From NCBI GenBank assembly GCA_052174535.1, contig JBQMRQ010000086.1, positions 45,627 to 109,626 on the forward strand: 64,000 nt of DNA, given 5' to 3'. Source of the DNA: Arsenophonus sp052174535. GTDB taxonomy: Bacteria > Pseudomonadota > Gammaproteobacteria > Enterobacterales > Enterobacteriaceae. Under the pieces are notes generated by a model. That model saw only the letters and a list, made by a program, of their open reading frames with translations. It made no database searches and had not been told where the DNA came from. Numbering within the stretch: position 1 is the stretch's first letter; each line of letters begins with the position of its first letter. A program made the position numbers and the translations under genes. Below, one piece after another: positions 44,335 through 56,070 of the stretch.

Positions 44335-45305
44335 TATAGAAGTTTCCATGAAAAAGAAAATAGTCATACAGATCAAAACAACTTTCCTTGATCCATTCTA
44401 AGATGGATCTGTATCTCATTAGTGGACTAGATAACTATTTTCTGTATGATATCGATTTATGTATTGAAGCAATTTATTCCACTTTATCCTATTTATATTG
44501 TCACACTGAACATGTTATCTGCTTAATGGCATTCATTAATATTACAACGGTATCATTGTAAAATCCTCGATTGTAGGAAAAGATTTAAGAATCTTGCTGG
44601 AAGTCTGTGATAGCAAGATTATATCACAAGGATAAATGCTTTAGTTATTTGCTATGTATGTTAAATAGCTTGACTTTACAAGAGTCAAACAAAATAAACA
44701 GGCATTAATTTAAAAACAGTGTTTAAATGCTGTTACTACCTCATTATATTGCCAGTGATAAACCAATATAAATGTACTAAGTGTATTATTGAAATCGATA
44801 AAACATTTTTTCCTGAACCTTTTAAAGGGAAGTGTTATATTCCATATAGGAAAGGTGAAAAATACGGGAGGGGGAGGAAATAAAAGAAAAAACAAATCGC
44901 GGTCTTAATTATCCGAGATCGAAAGAGTCATGTGATCGATGAAACTCTTGAAGAGTTTTATCCAGAATGTGTTAGATGGTTTTTAACCTGATCATCGATA
45001 AAAGTTTATCCTTTGCTCAGATGAATCTCAATAGTACGAAACCTTTTTTAGTAAACATAAAATTAGTCACCATTACTTAATAAGATTGGTAATCAGAGAG
45101 TTATTGGTAAGGAATTTCAGATTTAAAAATGTGAACAGTTTATGTTAGATGATTTAAATATGCTTAAGTAGATTTCATAGTCTATTGTTTTATTTATTAA
45201 ATTATTTAGCATCAAGAAAATTATTTGAAACGATAAAAATTGAAATATAAATGTAGTTATAAATTGTGCTGCAAGTAAATCGCAGACCTTTGCTAGCATA
45301 GCTTA
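44335..45305 (+). mobile_element. Dead IS1595-family element, reference copy
   Basis: This copy gives the family assignment. Residual readings in order are CHTEHVI (zinc-ribbon part), CMLNSLTL, VEIDKTFFPEPFKG-like (catalytic Asp region, near 44800), a GKEFQI segment near 45110, and YLLNYLASRKLFET near 45215. The last matches the family's C-terminal YLPNYLGWRR region. The transposase frame is broken many times. Confidence 0.75.
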
Positions 45306-45490
45306 ATTTATCCAGAAATTAATCCAAATAGCTCGAAATAAGTCTTCCTTAAAACATAAACCAGGAAAATAGTGGACTACTTGTAACTTCTAATATCAAA
45401 CCGCTTCTTTATCCAAAGCGCTTTATGATCTTATTTCTACCATAAAGTGATTATATGGTAAGTATAGTAAATTATAATACTCAAAATGAG
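45305..45490 (+). mobile_element. Element E, short fragment
   Basis: About 180 bases resemble the region 250-400 bases into element E (compare 33205-33330). Both share 'agctcgaaataa' and 'aagcgctttatgatc' type segments. It abuts the end of the IS1595 copy. Confidence 0.5.
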
Positions 45491-45864
45491 ATAACCTATG
45501 CACAGCACTACATTCTGATTCCGTCTTAATTTTTCTCGTTACGCAGTATTGTTTCGTATATAGTAATTATTTCCGTGATTTAAGCTAAACTCATAGCTGA
45601 GAGCGAATGTCATTTGCAAAGATTTTTTATGCTGTATATAATATATAATGATGGATTCAATGCCTAAATATGTCTGCTGATCAATTTATTTTTTATATAT
45701 AATTAAAGAATTATCCTTATTTATTTTGCTCCATGTCGGAAAATACATAATTAATTAGACTAGTAGATTTTAAAAATGGGAGGAGAATAGTTATCCTGCC
45801 TTTATAGTGAGAGAGGCCCATAGAATTATTTACGTCAATGTTATTAAAAATAATTAGTAAATCT
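45491..45864. other. No recognisable gene
   Basis: This is AT-rich spacer between two dead elements, with nothing identified. Confidence 0.4.
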
Positions 45865-47235
45865 AATGTATGAAGGGTTAGGGCTCCTGCTATAATGCTT
45901 TATTAATCTATTTTCCATTCTTAAAATTTAACGTTGTTACTATAAAGAGTCAACAGGTCAAAATTCCTTTAACCGATTCAAACTATTCTTAGCAGAAGGG
46001 AATATCTAAAATACTATGAAATGCTTATTTTTTGAACTATAGTGTTTCGCCTATCAATTTCATAACCTCAATTTTCGAAAATGCAATTCAATCAGATTCC
46101 TCGTTCTTATTGGACGAACAGTGTGCTAACAAGAAGATATAGAATGCCAGGGTTCTTTTGTTGATTTTTCCAACTTCCTAATTAGTGTAGGTTATACTAA
46201 AAATTTTGCAAAAAAACATCAAGAGTTTTATTAGCAGCATCACAGCTCTCTCTGGGCACTAAGAGTTCTTGTAATTTACCCTAAAACTTTCGGTTGCATA
46301 TATTTAAGGGATAAAGGTAGTATATGAACTATTTTATCTACCTAGCAACATTAGTGTTGCGTATTCTAAAATATCTTAGTATATATAGTTTTATAAAACT
46401 AATGAGTACTATCTCCCGTATGAATCCTGAAAATACGGTTAATCTGCGCATTTCTAGAGTATTGAGAAGTTAAGCATAGTTTACTCTCATTTTTAATAAA
46501 CATCTTCAAGCGCAACGAACTCCTTATATCCATGCGTAGCGCCTCCAATAATAAGCAGCAGGCAAAAAGGCTATCATTTTATCTAAAAAATAGTATCTTC
46601 TTTATAAGAAGAGAAAGAAATATAGTGGTATCGTGTAAATTACGCAAGTACACCATATTACCTATGCTTTTAAAGTCATTACTGTTCAGTATTTTGATGG
46701 AACTTGACAAAATATATCATATATCTTACCAAGAAGTATTCATGGCTTAGAAATTACTGTTAGGAGGATACCTCCCTAATAACTACCCAACCATAATACC
46801 AACTCTTCATCGCTTTTATAGGCTTTAGATAATGTAGAGTAACAAGCTGTTGAAGGATATTTGTTGTCTTTGCAACTCTCCTTTAATTTCATGCACTGTA
46901 ATTCTAAATATCGACAATACTACAGTCTGTATGATTTGTTATAGCAAATAACTGTTACTGATGATGGCGTAAACCCTCGTTGATAATGCAGCGTTGAGTA
47001 TGTTATTGCAGGATTCCTTAGAGGATACCATCAATAGCGGTGGTATTAGATCTCATCAGGATTAGGAATAAGTTCATGCAAGGGATCATAAATAATATCT
47101 AGTTTCTCTTGAATATCTTATATGGTAGATTTTCATGGCATATCATGTCTCTATTGATAAAATTATTCACGAAATTAATTACCAGGAATACGCAATAATC
47201 TCAGAAACTCCATGCGCCAGAAATAAGTATAACTC
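45865..47235 (-). mobile_element. Dead IS256-family element, copy on minus strand
   Basis: It is colinear with 2262-3690 and 20890-21965. Its minus-strand 5' end (47050-47200) matches the plus-strand starts of 42925 and 52385, which shows both orientations belong to one family. Confidence 0.65.
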
Positions 47236-48589
47236 GCTTGAAAAGGTTGATAACTTCACTTATATTAAATATGCAAATTTATTCAGTAAAAATTAATAAT
47301 TTTTTATATTGTTATTTTTTAAAGTTAAATATAACATAATTTATGTTGACAGATAAATTAACATTTAAAGCTAATATCATGATTTCGGTAATGAGAAAAA
47401 AGGCCTGATGTGGTAAGCTTTATTTTTAATCATAAAGTAATGAATCAACTAGAGAATCATGAGTGATATGATGCTAATAAATGAGTTTTATCAGCAGATT
47501 ATTACTGATTAGGTAATTAAAAAGCTTTATTACACTGATAACTTTAAATTGCTATTTGACAGCTATCTTCTGCAACTTCGAGTACTATTAGTTCAATATA
47601 TTATAAGTAAACTTTACGGTAACGCGAAAAAACTTCTAGCAGTTGTTGAGGGGGATTTATGACAGCATCACTCAACCAGAATTTATAATTTTGAAGTTAA
47701 ATTTTAGTTTTATTCCTGAAGATAGTTAAGTCGAAGTCTAGACAGATTTTTTGGTCGGCTTATCTTATCTTTAACTCACTGTATACTCAGGTAGAAAATG
47801 GCTATGAATAGTCCAATAGAATTGGCTAGATTATAACCTGTTATTTCATATTATCAATTTTAGGCATTAATTAATATAAATCCGCTTTTTTAATGATATG
47901 AGGATGATGGAAGCGAAAGATTTAGCGATATATTCTAGCAATAAAACTGGTATTTTGTTACTAGCTTTAAGGCGTTTTTATTATTTTAAGAAAATATTGA
48001 TGACAGGATATATTGCTACAATTTCATTAAAAGTAAGTATATAGGATTTCGAAAGAGTGAAAGGAAGTTAAAATTCTTCCAGGAAACAATAAAAAAGGTT
48101 AAAAATGTTTTCTTAATTTTGGTATTGGACTAAAAAAGTTATCTTAGCTTCACATCAAGAAATTCTGAAATAATTAAGATTTAAAAAATTCAATGATCTA
48201 TTAAATTAATTCAACTAAAAAAGCTTTTGATGAGCTTAATAAAATTATCCCTAATTCACATCCTTGCATAAAAAGTCTTACTGTCACTACTTTGTTAATT
48301 TATCGATGATAAGATTATACTAGACAGTAGAGGAATAAGTTAATAAAAATGAGTCTGGCGATGATTCATAAAAAAGGGGGAAGAGCGCTAATTTCTTAAA
48401 AATAAATAGCAAAACAAGCAAAGTTAGCTGAATTTTTTTTAAATGCATTAAAACAACAATTAGATAAAATAGGTAAGATGCAAGTCGAAGTTCTTAACTA
48501 AAGATAGATCAAATTAGTGCTTCTCAATAGAGGGTAACGTCGATAATTACTAAGCTAAAAGGACAAGAAAAAGCATTTATGAATGATGC
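47236..48589. other. 1.35 kb without an assigned gene
   Basis: Broken plus-strand peptides suggest former coding DNA. MSDMMLINEFYQQIITD starts near 47459, and a helical Lys/Gln-rich stretch (AKQAKLAEFFLNALKQQL, then KAFMNDAVTVLF) lies at about 48410-48600. The second looks like a coiled coil. No family could be assigned to either. Confidence 0.35.
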
Positions 48590-49545
48590 AGTAACTGTTT
48601 TATTCCGAATCATTATATATATGCTCGGTAGCACAGCTCTATTCATAATAAGATGAATATTCAGGGATATAGTTGAGTAAATATTATGATGATGATGAGA
48701 TCATAGCTATATTCCCCTAATCGTTTTCTGATGACACTGTATTCAGCTCCAGGAAGCCGGGAGTCATTTTCTATGAAAATGTTTTCCCTTCGAGGGAATC
48801 CGTTTGCAAGTCGTATGCAGATTTTTGAATACTGCTTGTATCTAGATCTGGACTAGATCGTTGTTTACTAAGGATTAAAGTGGAGAATTTGCATGAAATT
48901 AGGTTGAAAGTTTTAAAACCTAAGTATAAAGTATTTAAAGCTGTGAGCCTGCTTATTTGTAATGTAGATGTAAATATCTTCTATAAAAATATGAAATAAA
49001 CTTAGGATATTATCTCCATCATAGGGTAGAATTCTACTCTTTAATAAGAGTTTCATTCTTCTTCAGAATGAATGACGACCGCGTCTAGTTCTTAACTCTT
49101 ATTTATCTGATATTAACCGAGCATATGTCCACTATGGACATCCATCAATTCTCAGAGAATCACAAAAATTTTATAGACTGCCTTTGCCATAAAAAATATT
49201 TAGCTACCAGAAAACAGGAATTCGTCTGTTTGTAGTACTGTTTGTAGTACAGAGTTTGGTATAGAACAGCGACTTATCCCCCGCTTATGTATCCTTAAGG
49301 AATGGTATTTATCAAAAAACTTGATAGGTGCTATTAAAGATGGGTTGAAAGCCATTATTTAAATTCTATTTATGTGCTCTTATATGATCTTAAGAGCACA
49401 TCTTGCATTAATATCCTTGATTGTACAATCAAGGATTACCATAATCCATTATTATATAGTAAAACTTCATTGAAGTCTATGACAGATTAATTGAAAGTTA
49501 AATCTGAATTACTTAAAAAGTATACTATCTTTTTGGATATGAGCA
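48590..49545 (+). mobile_element. Dead IS481-family element, plus strand
   Basis: This is the inverse of 51020-51965, from the N-terminal part near 48850 (RSGLDRCLLRI, mirrored in the 51020 copy as RSKLDRCL) to the C-terminal KVKSELL near 49510. It contains two perfect palindromes at 49374-49436. Confidence 0.65.
49374..49436. repeat. Two adjacent perfect inverted repeats
   Basis: GTGCTCTTA and TAAGAGCAC pair around 8 bases (49374-49399). A perfect 24-nt palindrome centred on TTGTACAA follows (49413-49436). Other IS481 copies show only weak matches here. Confidence 0.85.
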
Positions 49546-49799
49546 CATAACAACTATCTATAATGCGGTTATGTAATATCGACAAAATAAAATATGTTAG
49601 CCATTATTGCTGCTAAAAAAGTATAATTTTAGTTCTAATCGTGATTTATTGGCTAGAGGAATATTATTTTTGGGGATAAGAGTAGTATTGCTGATCATAT
49701 GAACAAATTTATCCCTATAATTTAATTGATATGGGAGTTTTTCTGTTAGAATTTCTCACTAATATAAACCATAAAACGTTAAAATTGACCGTTAATAAG

Positions 49800-50295
49800 A
49801 CAATTACCATTACAGGTTTGTAATTGATTATTCAAATAATATGAGTTCAGTAATGATTACTTATAACTCTCTAATTATATAACCTTATATTAGGCGATAC
49901 TAACTAATTTCATGCTCGATAGCAAAAATTTTGTATTATTCTGGCTATATCCCAGAACAAAGTATGGACTTTTTATTTATATCATCTAATATCATATAAA
50001 GTAAATAGCTAATATAATCGTGGATTAAACTTTTCAAGAGTATAACTCTTCATATAATCCTATTAATCTCGGATGATTGAGACAAGAACTTATTTTTCCT
50101 TTTATCTTCTCCTCTCCCGCATTTCTGTCTTTTCTATTATGGAAAAGTAATGGTTCTCTTTAAAGGATTTAAGAAAAACATTTTGTCAACTTCAACAATA
50201 TTATTTTTAATCTATATGATTGTTTATTTTTCTAGGGAAAGCTCTATATTAAATATTCTTTTTTAATAGAATAAGATTTTTCTATCAACAGTTTT
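49800..50295 (-). mobile_element. IS1595-family fragment, minus strand
   Basis: It parallels 39460-40115 in the same orientation, including the complement of the EIDKTFF region near 50160-50200. It is truncated at both ends. The 250 bases between the IS481 copy and this fragment show nothing. Confidence 0.6.
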
Positions 50296-50383
50296 TAGCT
50301 AACATACTATAAAATAAATAGATTTAAACCATTAAAAAAACTATTCTGCAAAAATAAGACAGTTTTCGATAATATCTGATTGA

Positions 50384-50998
50384 TTATTTTTTAATATTTT
50401 CAGAGAGAATATGGCCTAATTTGCTAGCTTTTATATTAAGATAATCACTATTTTTTGGATTACGTCCAACAATGAGAGGAACTCGTTCTACAACATTAAT
50501 TCCAGCTTCTTTCATGATTTCTAGTTTTTTAGGATTATTAGTTAGCAATCTTACTTCATTTATTGCTAGCAATTTGTACATGTCAGCACAAATAGTGAAA
50601 TCACGTTCATCAGGTTTAAAACCAAGTTTTAAATTAGCTTCAACAGTATCCAGTCCTTGATCTTGTAAAGCATAGGCGCGAATTTTATTTAATAAACCGA
50701 TGTTACGCCCTTCTTGACGATGATAAAGTAACACTCCTCGAGATTCGAGTGCGATTTGTTTAAGTGCTGCTTTTAGTTGAAAACCACAATCGCAACGTAA
50801 ACTAAATAAGGCATCGCCGGTCAGACATTCCGAGTGGATACGAGAAAGAACTGGTTTTTCATCAGTAATATTACCATAAATAAGTGCGATATGATTATTC
50901 TTATTAAGAATTTCTTCAAAACCAATAAGTAGAAATTCACCAAAAGGAGTAGGTAATTTGGCTTCAGCTATAGGTTTTATCTGCATAGTGTTATACAT
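50384..50998 (-). CDS. ribA: GTP cyclohydrolase II
   Basis: RibA opens the riboflavin pathway by converting GTP to a diaminopyrimidine phosphate, formate and pyrophosphate. The product is 204 residues (E. coli 196). The zinc site is C-X10-CDC in SECLTGDALFSLRCDCGFQL. The catalytic HRQEGRNIGLLNK and the C-terminal TNNPKKLEIMKEAGI are conserved. The first ATG (50998) has GGAAG eight bases upstream; the ATG four codons later matches the E. coli start, so either may be used. E. coli has ribA-pgpB-lapA-lapB. Here pgpB is gone, replaced by two dead elements. Retention suggests riboflavin supply matters to the symbiosis. Confidence 0.97.
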   Translation of the reverse strand: MYNTMQIKPIAEAKLPTPFGEFLLIGFEEILNKNNHIALIYGNITDEKPVLSRIHSECLTGDALFSLRCDCGFQLKAALKQIALESRGVLLYHRQEGRNIGLLNKIRAYALQDQGLDTVEANLKLGFKPDERDFTICADMYKLLAINEVRLLTNNPKKLEIMKEAGINVVERVPLIVGRNPKNSDYLNIKASKLGHILSENIKK

Positions 50999-51019
50999 AA
51001 TTATTACTTCCCAGAAGAT

Positions 51020-51965
51020 AGTATGGTTTTTTTGAATAATTCAGATTTAACTTTGAACTAATCTTTCATAAACTGCAATGGAGTTTTATTACCCAATACT
51101 GGTTTGAATAATTCCTAATTGTACAGTTAAACTATATCTGATAAAGAGTGATCTCAAGCTCTTTAACAGAATCAAAATTATGGTTTTGCAGCCCATCTCC
51201 CATGCGCCCATTAAATCGCTAGGCATACTTTTTTATTTAAGGATACATCGAAGGAATAAGTTGCTGTTCTATATTAAGTTGCTTTGTACATATAAACAGT
51301 TAAATTCATCTTTTTCAGTGGCTTATCTTTTTTGTAGATTAAAGTCGGTATATAAATTCTTTGTTATTGCCTGTAAGTACAGACAGATATCCATGGGAGA
51401 TGCTTGATTAAGATCACGTAATAAGCGTCTGATATTGATCAAAATCTTGGCCTTACAAAGACAGATAAATTCATCAAGGTGTACATCTATATCTACAAAA
51501 AAGTAACGTCGTGAAGTTTTATTTGGTATTTGTAGAAGATATTTGCATCTACGTTTATGTAATTCAGGTTTGTAGTTTTTAAATACTTTATGCTTTTGGT
51601 TTCGGTGCTTTACCTCATTTCACGCAAATTCTCTACTTTAATCTTGGGTAAACAGCGATCCAGTTTAGATCGAGATACAACGGAGTTCAAGAATTGATGT
51701 ATAACTACCAGTAGGTAGATCGGCAAGCGATAAACCTTTAAAAGAAAATGATTACGGCTTCTTGAGAAGCCGGACGACAGCATCATCAGTAAATGATGTG
51801 GAATATAGTTGTAATCATCAATATCATCTTGTTTTCGCTCTTTAGCAACGCTAAGTTCGAGGATGTCATAACGCTTATTTAAAGTAGATACAGGCTCTAT
51901 GCTAACCTGAAGAATACTTCTGATTTAGGTGTTGTATTTCCCTGACGATATTGAGAGCTAGATCA
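51020..51965 (-). mobile_element. Dead IS481-family element, reference copy
   Basis: This copy gives the family assignment. The minus strand reads RFNGRMGDGLQNHNFDSVKE, LGNKTPLQF, and MKD-stop-FKVKSELFKK at the end. These are the IS481 segments after the catalytic Glu (ERFNGR, LPQSALG.KTP, MKDW...PELF). The N-terminal half is less clear but reads SRSKLDRCL near 51650. Frames are broken. Confidence 0.75.
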
Positions 51966-52384
51966 TCATAATATTTTTCCTAAACTATATCTTTCAGTAC
52001 TTATTTTGCATGAGTAAAGTTGTACAACAAGGATCCCATATAATAATCTGATATCAAATACATAATAAATGAAACTTTCAATTTAAAAATTAATAAAAAA
52101 TACGTTAAAATAGTTAAATATAGTTAGTAAAATTATTTTACTTATGTATTTTACTAGGTTAGTAGATATTATCAGCAGATAAGATTATGGGGATATAATA
52201 TCCAATATGATTATTGAAAATTAACTATTTTAATTATAAGCACATTTTATTTTTTTTATTTAAATATAGATTTTATGATTGGGGAGGCATAGCTAGCTAA
52301 TATAAATAAATAATCTAAAAACTTTTAGTTTTAAAAAACTAGAAACAGTAGTATTTCGTTAAATAGGATGGAGTTATGCTCAAT
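51966..52384. other. No recognisable gene
   Basis: This is AT-rich spacer between the IS481 and IS256 remnants in the former pgpB region. No PgpB segment could be read. Confidence 0.4.
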
Positions 52385-53645
52385 TTTGATATATGTAATT
52401 TTAAAGATTCTGGTGTATTTAGATTATTTATTTTATAATTGATTTCAATAACATAGATATTATATCTCATAAAATTTATATTCTTACAGCTATCTGCAAA
52501 ACTAGATATTACTTCTGATTCATTGCATAACTCATCTGTAATTATGCTAGGAAGCTAATAGGCACCCTTATTTAGGCAGTGGCTCAAAGCTATCCTACAG
52601 CAACATGGTAAACCTCCACCTTGTTGATTGCTGTTCATGGTGTAGTTCATAACGGTTATTTATTACAGCAAATCATACAGAGTAGTATTGGCGATATTGA
52701 AAATAAAGTGCCTGAAATTAGAGGGAATCACAGCGCCAACAGAATGTCTTTTAAAAGCTCATTGCTAGCGTTTTATTAGCACACAAAAAGCATCGAAAGT
52801 TACTATCCATCACTTGTACCTGCGGAGGTACATCTACGGATAGTTTTTACTAAGCTCTAAGAATTCTCGATGAAAATATATGGTCTTTTTGCTAGAACTA
52901 TCAGAAGATCGAAACAGTGGCGTATTGAAAAGTGTAAGCATTGGTAATTATGTAATTTGCGTGATAAACCTAACGTTTATTTCTCTGATGATAATATAAT
53001 CGTCCTATCAGGTAAACTGATTGTATTTGCCTACTAGTTATATTGCCGGTACTGAGGATGGATGTAAAGAACTTACTGCGATAAAAATGATTATTAAAAA
53101 TTAAAATGAAACTGAGCTGAACTTCTAGATGGGGACCTGTAAGCGCAGGTAGCTTAATTGTATCTCCTATAATCTTGCTAGGCAGCAAGGGATGATCTTA
53201 GTTTTTGGAATGGAATGTCAAAGATATTCCTAAGCGCATAGTAATAATTCTATTACGGAAATAAAACAGTTAATGTGCCGACTTCACTCCCCAAAGGCAT
53301 ACAACTAAAAGTTAAAGATAATCTGGAGGGAAATATTTGCTAGCAAAGAGCTATGATATCGATAATAAAGTTATATGAAGTTGGATGCGTAAAGCACTGT
53401 AGTTCAAGAAAAATAATCCTTTCAATGTATCTGGGTTGCTATAGTCTGATCAAAAAAGCTAGAATCAGCTAAAGGAGTTGATCTTCTGACACTAGTAGTA
53501 AATAATGTCCAATTTTAGGTTAAAGAATAGATTTATGAAGTATCAGAGTAAAGCGCTTAGCTTGATCCGCATATATAATGTTTAGTAATAACTCAATGAG
53601 ATAAATTCAATAAGAAATTTTTGATAATTCATTCTATTATCTACT
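52385..53645 (+). mobile_element. Dead IS256-family element, plus strand
   Basis: It is colinear with 40115-41400 and 42925-44265. It has the shared 5' end ('agatattac...tctgtaat') and a broken AGTEDGCKELTAI reading near 53050, equivalent to the segment after the first catalytic Asp in IS256 transposases. Confidence 0.65.
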
Positions 53646-53777
53646 AGTGAAATATTTTTTAAATAAAATGGTAAGCGTTGATATAATTAATTTTCTTTAT
53701 TGGGTTCAGATTCTAAGTTAATTGAAGAAAGGTATTCTAATTGTTTTTCTATCATTGAAACAACAATAGGAAAAAAT

Positions 53778-54095
53778 GTGAAATATTTTTTAATTTTATT
53801 ACTTGTCATAAGTATTTTTATAGCATCCCTGATGGTTGACTCAAGCAATAATCAAATAGTAACATTTAATTATTTTATTGCCAAAGGTGATTATCCAATA
53901 TCGAAATTACTAGCAGTTTTTTTTGCAGCTGGATTCGTGCTGTGTTTGCTTATTTGTGTGATATTTTATATTAAGGCATTAATTTCATTATCAAATATAA
54001 GACGTAAAATAAAACGCTTAGAAAGTCAATTAGCTGAGTCAATTCAAAGTAAACATGATACTAAAGTGGCAGTTGTTACAAATAAAAAAAGGTAA
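53778..54095 (+). CDS. lapA: Lipopolysaccharide assembly protein A (LapA/YciS)
   Basis: LapA is a small inner-membrane protein that works with LapB in LPS assembly and control of LpxC. I start it at GTG 53778 (VKYFLILLL), preceded by AGG, giving 105 residues (E. coli 102). The frame is open upstream to 53700, but that part has no family counterpart. It has two transmembrane helices (YFLILLLVISIFIASLMV; LLAVFFAAGFVLCLLICVIF), the conserved VTFNYFIAKGDYPIS loop between them, and a basic cytoplasmic tail (RRKIKRLESQLAES). lapB follows after four bases. Confidence 0.92.
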   Translation: MKYFLILLLVISIFIASLMVDSSNNQIVTFNYFIAKGDYPISKLLAVFFAAGFVLCLLICVIFYIKALISLSNIRRKIKRLESQLAESIQSKHDTKVAVVTNKKR

Positions 54096-54099
54096 TTTT

Positions 54100-55269
54100 A
54101 TGTTAGAGCTGCTATTTCTGCTACTGCCTATTGCTGCTGCTTATGGTTGGTATATGGGGCGCAGAAGTGCTCAACAAGATAAACAACAAAATGCTAATCA
54201 TTTATCTTATAAGTATGTAGCTGGTATTAATCTCTTATTATTTAATCAACAAGATAAAGCCGTTGATCTGTTTTTAGATATGTTAAAAGAAGATAGATCA
54301 GTATTTGAGGCTCACCTAACATTAGGAAATCTTTTCCGTTCAAGAGGTGAAATTGAACGAGCTATTCGTATTCATCAATCCTTGTTTGAAAGTAATACTT
54401 TGTCATTTGAGCAGAAACTATTAGCCGCCCAGCAGCTAGGACGAGATTATTTAGCGGCTGGAGTTTATGATCGTGCGCGAAATATTTTTTTGCAGCTAGC
54501 GGATAAGCAAAATTTTTGCTTTAGTGCGTTACAATCTTTACTTACTATTTATCAAGCTATTAGTGATTGGCATAAAGCAATTGATGTTGCTGAAAAATTA
54601 GTCAAAATGGGTAATCCTCAACTTAAAGAAGAAATAGCTCATTTTTATTGCGAATTGGCACTATTGGAACTGAATAGTGATGATCTTGATGGTGTATTTC
54701 TGTTACTGAATAAAGCTGTACAATCAGATAAAAACGCTAGTCGAGCTTCTATTATGAAAGGGCGTATTTATATTGCTCGAGCTGAATATGAAAAAGCCAT
54801 TATAGTACTTAAGCAAGTTTTTGATCAAGATATAGATTTAGTCAGTGAAACTTTAGCTATGCTTTATGAATGTTATCATCATTTAGCTAGTTGGCATGAT
54901 TGGGAAGATTATATCCAAAAATGTGTTGCTGGTGATTGTGGTGCAACTGCTCAACTTTATTTAGCGGAAGTAATTGAAAAAAGAAAAGGGCCAGAAAAAG
55001 CTCAAATGTTTATTAAACAGCAACTTGAATCGCATCCAACGATGCGATTGTTTTATAAACTTATCGATTATCATTTGGCAGATGCAGAAGAAGGTAGAGC
55101 AAAAGAAAGTCTAGAATTACTGTATAATATGGTTGGCGAACAAATTCGCTCTAAACCTGATTATTGTTGCCGAAAATGTGGTTTTACAACACATTCTTTA
55201 TATTGGTATTGTCCTTCATGCCGCTCTTGGGACACCATTAAACCAATAAAAGGTCTTGATGGTCAATGA
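54100..55269 (+). CDS. lapB: Lipopolysaccharide assembly protein B (LapB/YciM)
   Basis: LapB is a membrane-anchored TPR protein that presents LpxC to the FtsH protease, so LPS output is controlled. The ATG at 54100 gives 389 residues, the E. coli length, starting LELLFLLLPIAAAYGWYMGR (membrane anchor). TPR repeats fill residues 35-330. The C-terminal rubredoxin-like metal site is complete: C-X2-C in CRKCGFTTH and C-X2-C in CPSCRSW. AGG precedes the start and lapA ends four bases earlier. The stop is TGA. No lesion seen. Confidence 0.97.
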   Translation: MLELLFLLLPIAAAYGWYMGRRSAQQDKQQNANHLSYKYVAGINLLLFNQQDKAVDLFLDMLKEDRSVFEAHLTLGNLFRSRGEIERAIRIHQSLFESNTLSFEQKLLAAQQLGRDYLAAGVYDRARNIFLQLADKQNFCFSALQSLLTIYQAISDWHKAIDVAEKLVKMGNPQLKEEIAHFYCELALLELNSDDLDGVFLLLNKAVQSDKNASRASIMKGRIYIARAEYEKAIIVLKQVFDQDIDLVSETLAMLYECYHHLASWHDWEDYIQKCVAGDCGATAQLYLAEVIEKRKGPEKAQMFIKQQLESHPTMRLFYKLIDYHLADAEEGRAKESLELLYNMVGEQIRSKPDYCCRKCGFTTHSLYWYCPSCRSWDTIKPIKGLDGQ

Positions 55270-55334
55270 TAAATATAATTGATATTATGTTTATCAACTT
55301 TAAAAAAGTTAAGAATGATAGTTAACATCTAAAA

Positions 55335-56070
55335 TAAACTTCTTGTCTCTGCTAATTTTTCTATTATTATTGGGATTAGATTACCATGAGCTCGCTAAAG
55401 TATTATTTTGTTCATAAAATCAGTCAGTAGGATCATTAGCTGAAAGCGGCTATCCAGATATTTACTCTATTTAGCTTGCAATTCATTCATATTTTATATG
55501 AGTTCTTAGAAAAGATGATGTATAAATATCAAATGATCATTTAATGAATTCCATAAGCAATGGAAGCTTTCAAGCATTAACAGTACTTCTGCTTTTTATT
55601 CGATATTTTTTTTGCAAAATGGCAATGACATTAATAATTTGATTGTGTTTAAAGGTTTATATAAATATTAAAATACCAGTTGCTAACTTATTTTAATATT
55701 TTTTTGCAAAAAGGTTTTCTAAAATTATTGTATCTTCGACGCTACGATTAGCGATCCGCTATTTTTCTGAAATAAAATATTTCCATTTTATGAATTATAA
55801 AGCAATAAGGGGAACGCTCTTTAAATAGTAATAAATTGAATTAAGCATCAAACAACACGTTTTCGCACTTTTTTAAAGAAATAATATTTTTTGTTTGAAT
55901 ATTTCATTTTTGAGTTACATTTTATCTTCTTGTTGCTATTATAGATAGTCAAAAACATTATCGTATATAAATTTATTTTTATTCTATCCATATAAGGAAA
56001 AATTAAATTTTAACTAATTATCTATATTGTTTTATATCAAGTTAACAAACTAGTTCAGAGCTTTTCTTAA
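55335..56070 (+). pseudogene. pyrF: Orotidine-5'-phosphate decarboxylase PyrF, decayed
   Basis: PyrF makes UMP from OMP. It follows lapB, as in E. coli. The first third can be read across frames: GLDYHELAKVL (E. coli ALDYHNRDDAL), then after a one-base shift FVHKIS, LKAAIQIFTLFSLQFIHILY (E. coli FVDKIDP, LKVGKEMFTLFGPQFVREL). The active-site Lys of LKVGKE reads Ala here (LKAAIQ). Beyond about 55560 only faint traces remain. The right end is set by the rnb remnant it faces. Confidence 0.75.

Noticed and set aside
53700..53777. Longer lapA starting at TTG 53700
   Set aside because: The extra residues have no counterpart in the family and AGG precedes GTG 53778.
54055..54099. lapB starting at 54055, overlapping lapA
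   Set aside because: The first 15 residues are not in the family; ATG 54100 gives exactly the E. coli length.
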